From Nymphalis io (lineage: Eukaryota; Arthropoda; Insecta; Lepidoptera; Nymphalidae), in the NCBI RefSeq assembly GCF_905147045.1, contig NC_065918.1, positions 8,060,001-8,124,000 on the forward strand: a stretch of 64,000 bases of DNA. Direction: 5' to 3'. Each line of letters starts with the position of its first letter. The first letter of the stretch is position 1. Position numbers and translations under genes: made by a program. Positions 11,628 to 25,529 of the stretch are shown here, one piece after another. The notes below the pieces were generated by a model that saw only the letters and a program-made list of their open reading frames with translations, did not search any database and was not told the origin of the DNA.

Positions 11628-11993
11628 CTGCCTCGTTTGTGTAGTGGTTAGATATAAGACCCCGAGATATATCCCGAGGTCCTGGGTTCAAATCCAAGGT
11701 CTGGCTGCTAAAAAAGTTAATTGCTTTTTCTGTCGAAAATTCTCAGTTACAGCTCTGGGGTTGGAAGTTGGAAGTGTGTACACTCCTGTGCCTCAGAATG
11801 CTCGTAAAGCCATTGGGCCTACGCTTGAACTCTCTGGTCATATCTGATTGTCATTCCATCGGATTATGGGAGTGAGGGACAAGAGATTGCATCTTTGTTT
11901 GCACGTACGCGTATGCACTATAATATATCCTACGCAGTTGGCTAATCTCTCTTAAGATCGATCGCCATGGCACCAGTCGGTTGGGAAGTCCTC
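11628..11993 (+). mobile_element. SINE family C (tRNA-derived), near full length
   Basis: The head TGCCTCGTTTGTGTAGTGG...GTCCTGGGTTCAAATCC resembles a tRNA with A-box-like and B-box promoter elements. The body has TTTTCTGTCGAAAATTCTCAG, TGTGTACACTCCTGTGCCTC and a 3' end GATCGCCATGGCACCAGTCGG. Copies at 31.3, 38.2 and 61.5 kb are in the opposite orientation. The open frame at 11644-11847 is a by-product. No convincing TSD was found. Confidence 0.82.
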
Positions 11994-12224
11994 ATCACTT
12001 TTTTTAATAAATAAACTGTAACACCCCAAAATGACTATCATAAAAACAAAATAATCATCATACTGATAAGAGTAATACTGTGAAATCTATTAGAAAAGAG
12101 ATTACTTTTGTTTTTTTTTCCAATTCATTCAACAACTAATAATCACTATACGATATAATAAGTTGCAAATTTTTTTGAGGTATCGTTTATCCATAAAGCA
12201 TATGTGACATATTAAAGTAAATCA

Positions 12225-12285
12225 ACAGCCTGCCTCCTGGTGGGCAACGGCCCTCTTGAGGAGAAGGTTTGGAATTTATAACTAG
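12225..12285 (-). mobile_element. SINE family A, 3' fragment
   Basis: Reads on the minus strand as a decayed CCAAACCTTCTCCTCAAGAGG...CAGGCTGTTGAT, matching the last 50-60 bases of family A. Confidence 0.6.
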
Positions 12286-12443
12286 ATGATTTCTAGTCAA
12301 AAAAATGTTATGTATCATGCGATTTTTATTGTAGGACTCATAAAATACTCACTCTTCTTAATGTATTTTAGTACCGGAAGCGACACAGGCAGTTAAGATA
12401 ATGTATGAGCCACTTTCCCTTTAGCACCTGATGCGTATTGAGA

Positions 12444-12756
12444 CATGCCGAGATGGCCCAGTGGTAAGAACTTGTGAATCTAAACCGATGATCGTGGGTT
12501 CAAACCCGGGCAAGCACCACTGAATTTTCATGTGCTTAATTTGTGATTATAATTCATCTCGTGCTATACGGTGAAGGAAGTCATCGTGAGGAAACCTGCA
12601 TGTGTCTAATTTCATTGAAATTCTGCCACATGTGTATTCCACCAACCCGCTTTGGAGCAGCATGGTGGAATAAGCTCCAAACCTTCTCCTCAAAAAGAGG
12701 GGAGGAGGCCTTTAGCCCAGCAGTGGGACATTCACAGGCTGTTTCGGTTCGGTTTG
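12444..12756 (+). mobile_element. SINE family A, complete, with 11-bp TSD
   Basis: A-box (TGGCCCAGTGG) and B-box (GGTTCAAACCC) are both visible, followed by the family A body and a short pentamer-like tail (TTCGGTTCGG). The 11-mer GCGTATTGAGA flanks it exactly at 12433-12443 and 12757-12767. This is the best preserved family A copy in the window. Its 3' three-quarters were later duplicated in tandem. Confidence 0.9.
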
Positions 12757-13127
12757 GCGTATTGAGATCTGAAATATATACTGTGACATGCGAAAGTTTC
12801 GGGATACCTTATTTTTGTGGGCAAGCACCACTGAATTTTCATGTGCTTAATTTGTGATTATAATTCATCTCGTGCTATACGGTGAAGGAAATCCTCGTGA
12901 GGAAACCTGCATGTGTCTAATTTCATTGAAATTCTGCCACATGTGTATTCCACCAACCAGCATTGGAGCAGCATGGTGGAATAAGCTCCAAACCTTCTCC
13001 TCAAAAAGAGGGGAGGAGGCCTTTAGCCCAGCAGTGGGACATTCACAGGCTGTTTCGGTTCGGTTTGGCGTATTGAGATCTGAAATATATACTGTGACAT
13101 GCGAAAGTTTCGGGATACCTTATTTTT
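12508..13127 (+). repeat. tandem duplication of SINE plus flank (two ~310-bp units)
   Basis: Unit 1 (12508-12818) and unit 2 (12819-13127) are nearly identical and offset by 311 bases. Each holds the SINE A body without its tRNA head, the right TSD and about 55-65 bases of unique flank ending in CGGGATACCTTATTTTT. A few substitutions separate the units (for example AAGTCATCG versus AAATCCTCG). The duplication therefore postdates the SINE insertion but is not recent. The paired 104-codon open frames seen here are a product of this duplication. Confidence 0.93.
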
Positions 13128-16100
13128 CATACACATTGCACAAAAACATGGTATTAAGGGGAATATAAATGACCGATTAAAACATTTATTTACTTATATT
13201 TGGAAACAATGAATTGTATAAATTATTATTGCTTTTAAATAATTAGTTGTTCAATAATTTTTAATATATGGCTGTGCAAAAGTATCGGGCCGCATAAAAT
13301 TTCGTGGAATAAACAAAAATAACTAATCATATTTACGAAAGCATATATTGTTAGTCTATCACTGGGTGTAATACTTTGTTGCCATGCCTTTAGCAGCTAT
13401 GACTCAGTGCATTGACGACGCATAGACTCAATTAATTATAAGAACCGTTCTTCTGTCAATTCTACCTACTAATGCTGCAAAAGTTCCCATAAGTCGATGA
13501 GATGAGAAAAAAATTATAATGAAACCAAGCCTACAGAGCCACAGCGATTATTACATAGTACACGTAAGATGTACTATGAAAGAGTATAATATTTGATGTT
13601 ATTATCTATATCCTGACTCTATTGAATATCTTGAACAACGAATAAGTGAAAAAAAAAAACAAATATTTTATTAATTCTATAGGATAAACAGGGTGGCCCG
13701 AATCTTTTGTATCTGTAAAATACAAACAACAACAAACAAAATGGTCAGAGTTAAAAGCTTTGAAGATAATAATATAAATCGAATTGAATACTAAACTTCT
13801 TGATAACTGGACATCATGACACACTTTTATTTTAACTAATAATGTAATATTATATTTAAAAATACACAACTAACATTACTTTTACTTGGTGGTAAGGCTT
13901 TGTGCAAATACATCTGAATACGTACCATCCACTCATTAGATATTCTACCGCCAAACGTTACCGAACCTATATTTAATGTACTTTTTATAAATTTTTAACC
14001 TTTTTTTCTATATGAAAGAATATAAACTTATTTCTATGATAGAAATTTGCATGGAATATAAAACGTGTAACGTGTTAACAAACATAATACATAACCGTTA
14101 AGAAAGGTAAAGTAGTCAAAGTATTATTTTATAACGTATATATAGTATTCCCTGGATATATTTTATAAATTAGTGTCCTTTTATACTAGCATACGATCCC
14201 GTTCTGAAATTGTACCTCTTATTTACCTACTTGTTTTTTTGCAAACAAAGATTATATACAGTTCCTATCGAAAAATTAAATAAGCTTGTAACAAATTAAT
14301 TGATATAATTATTTGAAATACGAAGGAGGACTGATCTGGATTTATAACTCACGTTTGATATGACGTCACACAAAATGGAGATTATCACAGCTATTGACAT
14401 TATATCGATATTATTAGGATCCACGAACTTGGGCTAGAATTGTGGATATTCCAATTATTTTTAATATGAAATAATTTTTTTAAATTAAATACAATTCTAA
14501 TGGTACAAATCATGTCATATACATACATATGATTGCAGACATTTTATTTAATTCGATGTATAACTTGTAAATCATATTTTATGCATCATCATTACATTTC
14601 CATCAGAGCATCATCAAATCTTATTCGTCGTGACGAAATCTTATACACGAGTATTACATAATTATAATCAGACAAACAATATCAGCAGACAAAAAATACG
14701 TATATTAATATAAAAATTCTGAAATCTCAATTGATTTAAAATTGATGGTAAAAATATTAATCTAAAAGAATAATCATTAAATGAATATCGTTTTGCTAAA
14801 TTATTATTTTAATTTAATGGTTATTGTTTTAGATTAATATTAATCAATTTGATTAATTGCATTTATAATGTGTAACTTTTAATGTTCGACAATGCTGAAC
14901 AATATAACTCACTTTACAATACTTATCACATGAGATAATCACAAGAATAGAGCAATAATCTCTATTGTATGTTAAAGTACAACTAAGGACAGCATGTTTT
15001 TCAAACGGCTTCCTTCGAGTCTTTGTGAATTCCCACTTTGAAAAATAATATTTACAATTATGTCGCAAGATTTGTTATTTATCGATGAAATAGTAACGTT
15101 TACTTTACCACGTTGCGTTGAGTAGCCGAAATGAAAAACAATTTTAATAATAAGCAATAACATTTCATTACAAAAGAATTATATAAACAATTATCATTAA
15201 ATGATTAGAGGCTTGGTTAACTATTGAGGACTAGTTCTAGGTCTTGCCGGTTTATGTTTCGTGCAAAAGTAAAAATAATAGCTTTTCGCTCGTGTACGAC
15301 CCACGAAGCATTTCACAACGTTAATTCCACACGTTTGGTGAACGTCAGACGTGTTATACAATGAAAGTAAATTATCGTTTTTACAAATTTGTCGAAGAAA
15401 AAAGTGAAAGAATACCAGAAAATATTTGAATATTTCCATGAAAATTGCAAGATATTTTGCTTTTACCCCAAGTTTACATTTTAATATTATTTGTAAAAAC
15501 ATGCTTACTATAAAATCAATGACTACCATAACTATATAATTTGATATAGTATTTAATCATACAATAGTACTAATAATTAAATATGCTTACACCGTTTTGT
15601 TATCTGTTATTCCTTTACGATAGGAGAATTACAAAAATGCGCTATCTTTCTTTCTGATAAATTGAAAGAGGAATTGCCTTGTGTACAGATCATAATCTCT
15701 CAAGACAACAAAGGCCCCGATACATTTCTTACTCCGGATCGACACGAAATACGAAGTACTTTTGTCGTAACTTTTAAAAGAAGACATACAAAAGGCCTGT
15801 TTTAGGAACACTTTTATCTAGCTTTTTTATGTAAGGTATTGTATGTTTTTTTACCTTTAAACTACTGTTTATACACTTTTTAAAATAATCGACAAGATTC
15901 GTCATAGCATATATTAACTTAAAAAAGGAATGCATTACAACAATTTAGATATATCATTTTTATAAGTAGTATTCAGAATTCAAGATGAAATCAAAATTCA
16001 CAATAAGCTTTCAATCGGTAACAATAGAAATAAAAATAAGTTAATGTAATTTTGTTTGTTTAACCGTTAATTGTGAGCAATTAGGCTCTCGCTTTTATGT

Positions 16101-17770
16101 CGATTCAATGGGTCGATGAGCCATAAACAACTCAGTAGTGAAGTGGTTTGATCTATAGTATCAAATTGAAGTTATTAAATTTCATATAAGGTAGTTTATG
16201 TAATTGTTTTCGAACAATATTTTTTGCGCATAAACGAATTTTATTATTGATATTATTGATAGTACATTAAATATAATTAGAACATATATATAATTATAAA
16301 ATGAAATAAAAATTTCACATATCATAGGTTTTTTAGGAATAAAAAATTACAGCGTTTTTGAAAATCTTATAAAGTTAAATCGGAGATAAAAATTCGTATG
16401 CAATTTCAATTATAACTCAAAATATTGGATTTGGTATTAATACTTGCAATGAAAAGTAATTTATTGAATGGAAAATTCACTGACTTTAATTAATTTGATA
16501 GGAACAGTCAGGGAAAAAGATTCTGAGATATATGTGTAATAATTTTTCACATTTGTAATGCAATAAAACATTAGCATATTAAATTAAAAATAATATATTG
16601 TTAGTCAAAAAAAGAATTGGACTCTTTTTTGAATCAGTATTCTTATTATTTTTAAAATACGCTTGCTTCAAGCTGCTTCGTTACTGTTAAGTGCATATGT
16701 CTGTAGCATACGTACTTAACGATAACCAAGCATTAAAAGATGGCGCTAATCTTTGGTACCGTGTATATACAGAGAATAATTTGTGAAGATAATATATATG
16801 CTATATAAGCTATTAAACTTATGTGAAATATTGTCGCAATCATTAATTTGACCGACTATTTTTTTATATAAAACCGCTATATGGAAGCTTATTTTTGGTT
16901 TTTATTAGATGTGTAAGTTTTATGTCAGATTCCGTGACTCATTTACGGATTTCCTCGCAAATTTTTAAATAAAGTTGCTATTTTATTATTCAACTTGTTT
17001 TTAATTTGTTTATAGCAATGTTTGTTTAATGAATAATTACTAATCTTAAGTCATCCAATTAAGCGTACTCAAGAAGTGAAGATCGAAACTGCGACTTTTA
17101 CATCGCAAGGCCCATAAACCATTCCGCTTTTGTCGGTTACATGAATAGTTTTTTTAGATTCTTTAGTATTAAAAAAATCGGAGGGATCTTTAATTGGTCA
17201 TGTTTCCGATGGGAAATTCCATCAGGTATATGGAAATTAGATTGGCTATAAAACTAATTAGGTATACTAAATAAAAACACATGTTTATAAGGATCCGGAG
17301 GATTTAATAAATATACGGGAACTAATAATATACGGGTTCTATTGTGGGATGCTGCATGTATCGACACATTGATACCTTCTTAGGTCAGAGAAACAATGTT
17401 AAAAGCCGTAAGAAGCTGAAGTGAACAGATGGCACAAATATTTGTCTCTAATTATATGTTTGCGCCGTTTGCAGCTAAAACACTTGGAACCTGCTAGCAA
17501 TAGTGCAAAAACATGTCAGAAACATAATTATGACACCTCATCTTATTGCCTCCACTGGATTATTTTTCTACCGGAGAATTGAAATTGCGATTCATCGGGT
17601 AAATGCTGCTAGCGTTCTTGTAACCATTCCATGCGGTCGTGATTTGTACAATTATTTTTAATTTTGATCTTTATATACTATTTGAGTATGCAATGTAAAT
17701 AAATGTAAAAGTACTAGTCAATTTAAATAGTGATACTTTTTTTAGGTAACGTAAGAGATTTATTTTTATT
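13128..17770. other. AT-rich intergenic stretch
   Basis: No gene supported. Apart from the family B fragment at 13889-13965, only AT-rich unique-looking DNA is seen, with chance open frames at 13606, 14853-15163, 15221 and 15629 on the minus strand. Confidence 0.5.
13889..13965 (+). mobile_element. SINE-like family B, 5' fragment
   Basis: CTTGGTGGTAAGGCTTTGTGC and CCACTCATTAGATATTCTACC match the head of family B with several changes. The copy stops after about 75 bases. Confidence 0.7.
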
Positions 17771-17772
17771 TA

Positions 17773-18064
17773 CTGGTGGTAGGGCTTTGTGCAAGCACGC
17801 CCAGACGTGCCACTCAGTCATCAGATATTCGACCGCAAAACAGCAGTACTTGTTATTGTTGTGTTCCGGTTTGAAGGGTGAGTGAGCCAGTGTAATTACA
17901 GGCACAAGGGACATAAAATCTTGGTTCCCAAGGTTGGTGGCGCATTGGATATGTAAGCGATGGTTGACATTTCTTACATTGCCAATGTCTAAGGGCGTTT
18001 AATGACCACTTACCATCAGGTGACCCATATGCTCGTCCGCCTTCCTATTCTATAAAAAAAAAAA
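17773..18064 (+). mobile_element. SINE-like family B, complete copy
   Basis: Runs from CTGGTGGTAGGGCTT to TTCCTATTCTATAAAAAA with a poly-A tail. The shared 3' hairpin at 18005-18022 matches 18 of the 19 bases of the LINE version. The minus-strand open frame across it is not a gene. Confidence 0.86.
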
Positions 18065-20540
18065 CAGGTTTAGATCAAATTCTAAACATCTCTTTCCGAA
18101 TCGGAACCTTATTCACCACACAATCAACAACCAAAATTAAAATTCTTCATTCAATAAAGAAACATTTCATCTTCTTTTGAGAATATCATCGGTATTTAAT
18201 TCTGCTACAGGCTTAGAAGAAAATCGCGAAACTAACTTAGTGTGCTTTTTTCTTTCAAATTGTCATTGTGCATTTTCATTATCTATGAATTTCTTAAATT
18301 GTCTGCTCTGAAGGCAATTATTTAGTTGATTTGAGTTTTAGTCGTTTTTTTATGTTTTTTTAACTATTTCTATATACATTGTTTATTTCATTACATGAAA
18401 TTAATTTGTTAAATTGCATTTATAAATCTAATAAAGAAGAACAAAAAATAGCTTTTTATGACTGTACCTGTGTATATTAAAATATGAAGTTGCTGTTTTT
18501 CCGAAAACCACAAAAACGCAATATTAACCTGTCCATCTGTCACTTGATAAGTCCATTGGAAAGTTGAAATATTGTGAGTAAATTGCAATACTCAACCACA
18601 TTTTCAGAGAGCGGTTTTACAATTCTTTTTAACGTAAAATAATCGGTTCAAGTGTCATGAAATGTAATTGTTTCTGTCAGATATTTCCAACAAGCGTGGT
18701 AAAAGTAAAATATGTTAATATTTTCTCGCAAAAAATAATTTTAATAAGAAATAACAGTAAAATAAATGCTGCTTCTATCTGCTATTTATATGTCATGTTT
18801 GTTTATTGGCATATCATTTTGATATAATTACACAATTAATTTAGGGAATTGTTTTAAGTCCAGTACAGTAAAATACTTACAACAATGAAGTTGTACTTGA
18901 TTGGTATTATTGTTTATCTCTTTGATTCGGTTAAACATTTTTAATACAATAAAATACGTACAAAATTATCATCTTATATTTGTTATATTTTGTAATCATT
19001 CGAAAATAAAAAAGGTGGCTTTTTGTATTCAACATAAAATATCCGTACAAACCGCATGACCGCGTGGAATAGTGGCAAGAATGCTATAATTAAGTAGCTT
19101 TTCCCCTTTGAATTCAATTTTGTTTGCATTCAAATGGTAATTCCTATTTTTTAGGCGAACAATTAATCAGACAATAAAACATGGTGTCATAATATTCTAG
19201 AAATATTTTTTGTACTATTTAAGTTCAACCGGAGACCCTCTTCGGTCTCCACACAAAAATATAATTTGGAATTAGAGACGAATATTTGCAAACGAATTTT
19301 TGTTCGCTTAAGCTTTTTTTCGCTGCGGCTCTGGCTTATTGAATGTTTTTATTGTTATCGAATTTTATTTTATTATATATAACTGTAAGATAATTATAGC
19401 TTAAAATAGCACGTCTAGGACTATGGCTACCCTGACTTAAATTTTCATTACACATCGTTGTTAAGAACATAATTACTTTTACTGGACCGTGAGCAAAATT
19501 ATCTTCTTTATTTGCGTTTTTGGCTTTAGTGAAACAATTTATGTCATATTGATTTTTACAAGCGATATTGCAAATTGTGTGTTTTTAATTACTTTCATGT
19601 TTAATTTTTTATTTTGATGTAGAAGGGATATCAGGTTCAGAGATATTTATTTGAGCTATGATTATGAAATTAACTGCAGTTCTTATAAATGTTCTTTTAT
19701 TTATTTATCTTGTAAAGTCTTCGAAGTATGTACGCAAATAAAATGTAAGTTTTTACGTATACTTTGCTAGCGTTTGATTTTATTCGCATATGATGATATC
19801 GACTCCTACTTTTCTTTTAATGCCCAAATAAAATGGTCCACTTTAAGATTCGTATCATTATTTTAGTTATCTGAAATAAAAACGTATTACGCACTAAATT
19901 CCTTATATTGTCAATGTTTGTTAAATATATAATTAATTTTCCTGTTTAATTGATATGTTAAATCTTTCCCTACAAGTCTTTTATAATGTTGTACGATGCT
20001 TAATTAAAAATATTCGAGCTTATACGTCTAAGAAAAGCTTAACTTGAAATTGTTGAACAAAGTTTCCTATGAGCTTTCGCTGCCATCGTGAAAAAGGTAG
20101 AATAAATAGTCTCTCCGTCATAATACGAAATTAATTTTCCTCTTGATTCACCGAAAAAACGCCTATTATCAAACTTACAATATATGTTATGAATCTGCAA
20201 TTTCATTCAATTCAATACACATTATTTAAAAATAAGCCTCTTAGTTTCACTTATATTTGAAATGTATTTTTAACTGGACAACTGGTGAATGTCCATAATA
20301 TAGAGTATTGATACTCAAAACTTTGGTTAGTTATTTCATTATTCTAAAAGGAATTGTAGTATCAAATGATACAAGCTGTATGTTTGTTATTAATACCGAC
20401 CTGTCTGCACAGCTGGATATAATCTAATAAAATTATTATGAAGCAAAAATGTGTTTATTAGTTATAAAGTATCTCTTGCTAGACAAAATAATTTGACGTT
20501 GAAGTTGAAATGAGATTTTATTATTTTTAGGAAGAAAAAT
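18065..20540. other. AT-rich intergenic stretch
   Basis: No gene or clear repeat. A small hairpin GGAGACC...GGTCTCC occurs near 19231-19251. Confidence 0.5.
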
Positions 20541-20544
20541 GGAC

Positions 20545-20955
20545 CTTTGTAAGAGCACTGCGTTATCGGTTTGTCCGTTTGTCTGTTAGTCAAGATCCAT
20601 TTACTCAAGAACGCGGAGAGGTATAAAGTTGAAATTGATACCAAATACTGAGAAGTCCCTTGGAGCTGTGAAAAAAATCAAACCTCTAGTTTACGCAATC
20701 AAAAGATATGGCCGTCGCATTTCTCATACATTCGCAAAGGGAATCTAAACCTATATTCCGTTGACCTAGAATCGTGGAATTTGGCAACAAGCAATGTCAT
20801 AACAACTCAATTTTTTTACGAAAAAAATAAAGGAAAACCTAAATCTATGAAAGTCTAAATCTTAAAAAAACCTGGTAAATCTTTCATTATTGTGTATGTG
20901 TGGTACGGAATCCTCAGTGCGTGAGTCCGACTCACACTTGCCCGGTTTTTTCGTA
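20545..20955 (+). repeat. dispersed lepidopteran repeat, decayed
   Basis: The block ends GTGGTACGGAATCCTCAGTG, CGAGTCCGACTC-like sequence, and CTTGCCCGGTTTTTT. I recognise this as the end of a repeat that is very common in moths and butterflies. The preceding text (GTTTGTCCGTTTGTCTGTTAG, then a region of imperfect AT-rich sequence) fits the same family. Its class is uncertain. Confidence 0.55.
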
Positions 20956-23900
20956 TATTTTTAGATATAAATTAACAAGACGTATTAGGTTTTGATTTTT
21001 TCTTGGCATTGACACCAACTTTAAAATAATTGGTGAGTATTGTATATATTGAAGTAACAATAATTTTATATATCAACTTTATATACTTTAAACGTAATTT
21101 AAAATATTAAATTATTAGTTTTAGTGCTACATGACACCACCGTGTGTCTGGTTCACCAAATCAAGGACGGAATTTTTCTGAAGAATTTCTTTAGAAATAA
21201 GATGGTTACACGGATAACTAAAGTGATCAGCACAGCTCAGGCCAATCACGCTGAATTAGCTGTGGGTCAGTCACATCTGCTACGAAAACGATATTCGATT
21301 TCGGAGACCTCATATTGGCAAAGGTGTGAGGACACCCTCAGGCTGGGAGGATGCAGTGGCATATAGCCGATTACATCAACAGTTTGACCATAGGCCAACT
21401 TATTATGTCAGTTTTTATTTTATATAATTGAATAAATACCCGTATTAGTTAGATTGCGTTGTTTGGATAAAATAGAATATTAATACTTTAGTAAAAATTT
21501 TACATACTAATTGATTACAAGTTTCTTTAATTTTTACGTATTTTCAAATTTTGGAACGATCGAAATTTTTAAATATAGTTAACAAGTACATATTTCGAAG
21601 CAATTATTGTAAAGAAAATATTATAAAATTTGAAAAGTATTAGTATTAGTAGTACAAAAGCGGTATCTTTATCACTTAGCTCATCGTAATAACGTGTCTC
21701 ATTAAAGAGAAAACCACAACAAAGGTGCTATAATATCACTTACGTTCGAAGTCGCAAGAAAATTGCAAATACCTCTGTATAAAATATTTTATGGAGTTAT
21801 ATATTTCAGTGATTAAATAAAGTCTCACAATGTTAAAATACGATTGGTATATTGCGGCGTGTGTCAATTTTCACACTCAAACGAATATGAAAGATCGAAT
21901 AATTCAAATGAAAGAATATCAATAAATAAATATGAAATAAATAAGCAAAGTTATTTTTTCAAAAGAAAATTATTTATACTATAAAATAACATAATTACGA
22001 TAAGTTCTTTGAATTCTGAGTATCTAAAAGTTTTCCATTTAATATTTGTATTTTAAAGGACAAATGAATCTTAAGCATCCCACGCAGGACAGGTTTGATA
22101 TTTACTTGATAAATATAATACTTTGAAACTTAGTTGACTTTTTAAGTTCCAGCCCACGCTGTTTATTTGAAGTTTGTTACTTCAAGTAAATAAAGTTAAT
22201 AAAAATAAATAAAGTTGGAATCTTTTGCTCTTCAAGATATTTTCAATATAAGAATGTATCGACATTTTTTAAATTCGGAACATTGATAAATATTTTTTGC
22301 TACAATAGGTTACTAATGCTAAATAATAGTTACGGGACTTAATATTACTATGAGATTAGCGTACACTGTTTTAGTGATTGTGTATTTTAAAATAACCAAA
22401 TTTGATTCTACATATGAATTTCACATCTTAATGATATGTTTATAGATAAATAGGCATAGATAAAACAGTTCAGTAACTTTCGTCAACTCCGTTCGTCAAC
22501 TGATTTCCAAATTTTTTGCTTAGTCGCTATTGATACAAATAAAAAAAAAGTGTAGAAAAATATTTCGAAACATGATCATTTCTATATATATTCTTGAAAA
22601 AGATAGACTAGATCGATAGATAGACAAAGACTGTGTATATACCTAAATAAATACTATTTTCTTTTTAACATACTTATACTCCAGTATAAAAGGATATTAT
22701 AATTAGAAGTATCATATTTAGGGTAAGTAAAGTAGGCTAAATAAAGGAAAAATGAAATAACCATTTTATACATTCAGTGTAAGTACAAGACTTTATTTTA
22801 TTATTTAAGTCAAATACATGTAACAGCTGGGTGCTTGTGCAAAAAGACATTATAATAAAATACATTTCAAAACCAATTACAAAATAACAGCCAAAGGTGA
22901 CAATAATAATGCTAGATATAATAGGTTCGAAAAGTTATCAGTCGTAATTTCTAAGAAATAGTCGTTTTTACCCCGATATCGTTAATTACAAGAGTCACAG
23001 CTTAATTGAGATCGAGATTAAAACTCGCTTATTCCTTTTTCATGAATTTTATTTTTATATTCTAATATTAAATGTTTCATCTTAAACTGCTTAGCCGAGT
23101 TAATTTCAATTCGGTACCATTCGAAACATGCTTAAGATATAATTTTCATTATTCTTAACTTTAGTCAACAATGTAATTCAGTTTTTTGGTTGGTGTAAAT
23201 ATAAAACATATCTAAGAAATAAACGATTTTTTTAGGTAACAATAAAGGAATAAGCGGATCTTCCGATCAATACGAAATGATTTATTGTCGTATAGACATA
23301 TACGTTCTTATCAAAATATCAATGAAGTTACGAAAATATATAAGGAATGTTTCTTTGGAATCATATGCCTTTAAATGATTCGGTAATCAAATTTTAATAG
23401 ATTACATAGTTTATAAAATTTTAATATATTTTTAAAGCTGTGATATTTTATACCGAATGTTTTGAAATCATTTTGTTGTATCGAACACTGTTGCTAAGTA
23501 AATTCGGATTTTTAAACTGACTTAAATAAATATCATCTTAATTTTTTTCTTTATTTAAAAAAAATACAGAAAATCCTCATCATATTTCTATTTTGGTTAA
23601 TTTTTTTAATTAAAAATAATTATAACTTTTTTTGGACTATTATTATTTTTCCATATGAAAGTATAATTGGGAATAATAAATTAGTAGTTTTGAAATAATA
23701 CAATTAATAATCCGGATGAAGTCGGTATACATTTTGTATAATTTTCAAACTTAGAGAAATTAATAAAATTTGTTAATTAGATAGATGACAGTAGACTATA
23801 ATAATGTAATTGAAAAAAAACTTGGTCGTGTCAACGCAATTAGACCTTTTAGTTATATTTTCGTTTTTAATATATTTCAAAACAAACAAAGAACAATAGG

Positions 23901-25418
23901 CCAATTGACAATGCTTACGTCGACATATAAAATATAGAAAAGTTAAAAATTATATATTAATAGAAATATCTGTGAAATCTTAAACAAACTTTGCGCACAA
24001 AATATTAAGAAAAGTATTTATTCAAGTTAAAAGACTTTTGAAATAGTAATAATAATAGCCAAAAAAATAGAAGAAGAGAAAATATTGTGAATACAAATGT
24101 GTACACGCGCAGGTATTTGACGTAAGTACTTGCTTAATTACCTATTACAGAAAACTACACAGCAATTTAATCTACTTACATAATATACGATTATATTAAG
24201 GAGGCCTTTAAAATATGTCAGCACTGTTTAATAAAACTGTATGATGATATTGTAATGATACGAAACTATACCAGGACGAAATTCCTTCTAGATAGTTAAA
24301 TATATTCGTAAGTTAAGAAATAACAGAGAAGAACAAGAACAAATACAATGGCGTCCGTATTTGGCACTCAATTCCTTAAAAAAATACGTTTATTTTTTAT
24401 ACACTTAGGTATAAAAAAGTTATTCGTTTTTTTTTCAATATCGTTAAAAATTTATTTACTACCTACATCTTACATCGTACCATATCATTTTTTTTTACTA
24501 AATATGTAAATAAAATTACATTGTAATCCATCTTTGAGATTTATTCCAAAATACATATTTAAAATTCGAATTTATAAAATTAACCATCAACAGTACCAAT
24601 TCAAAATATGTAATTGAATTGAAACATGAGTACTTTAAATTCGTATTTATCAATTCAATTTATCATAACTTTCGTGGTCACGGAGCCATTATGAGACGAT
24701 GATAGAGTCAAGAAGAGCGATATGAGACACAGAAAGTTTATTAATGACGAAGTTTTTGACAGATAGTGCGACAGTGCTTTTACAACATCTATCATATGTC
24801 TACAACACTCAAACATTTATATCAGATTCTAATGGTTACATGCGGTTATATATTGTAATAAAGTCAACTATCTCATTACCTGACTTTACTTTTAACGTTT
24901 CCTAACTTGTTCTAAAAGTGCGTATTCAGCGATTTTGACAAGTGTCAACTAGAAGTGGTTTAATCGCGCAATCGTGATGTATTCGTTTTCATTTTATTGT
25001 AAAAAGTTATATGTGTTTTACTGGTCAATTTTAGTTTGTCGTCAATAATTTAAATTTATGTAATGAGATAGTTGTATATCGCTTCCTAAAATATCCTCAC
25101 CCGAGACGTCGAGAGGTCTGTCTTGAGAAGTTGAGAGAAGTCTTGATGCGAAACTGATTCTCCCCACTAGTATTTTAAACACATATTATATGAAATACAT
25201 TTATTACCATTAATAAACATCGATGACTCTTTTTTTTTCCATTGCGTATCGATATTCGTTGATATTTACATACATTTGCCAAAATTGTTTTTGTGTCGAT
25301 ATCAAATGAGATAGCACATTGATAATACTTTATTGAAAGAAAACCTTGCAGTGGTTTAACCAATGTTTTGGTAGCTTTAGATTGATCTTTGCAAGTGAAT
25401 GTAAATACGCCAGTGAAT
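20956..25418. other. AT-rich stretch downstream of the dipeptidase gene
   Basis: No supported gene. One patch at 21124-21366 is richer in G+C and holds an 80-codon open frame (with QANHAELAVGQSHLLRKRYS) that I cannot identify; it may be a retroposon scrap. No clear polyadenylation signal was pinned down for the dipeptidase transcript, although the expected 3' UTR lies just below 25419. Confidence 0.45.
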
Positions 25419-25529
25419 TTAAACAACATCTTCCATGTAGAAAGCGTTGCTGGTGCAGTTGCCGTTGTCGTTGGGAGAATCAGGGTGTTCCTCAGGTTCA
25501 GACCCATTAGTGCGCATGTCGTCACGTAT
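25419..25529 (-). CDS. dipeptidase exon 10 (C-terminal tail)
   Basis: Encodes IRDDMRTNGSEPEEH through CTSNAFYMEDVV and a TAA stop at 25421-25419. Phase 0 fits the exon 9 donor, and VEKIRDD continues the VE-x-(V/I)RD pattern of family members. The tail is acidic with no hydrophobic anchor signal. Confidence 0.85.
   Translation of the reverse strand: MRDDMRTNGSEPEEHPDSPNDNGNCTSNAFYMEDVV

Noticed and set aside
14853..15811. Series of minus-strand open frames considered as exons of one gene
   Set aside because: No consistent splice borders, no recognisable protein motif, and strongly AT-biased codons.
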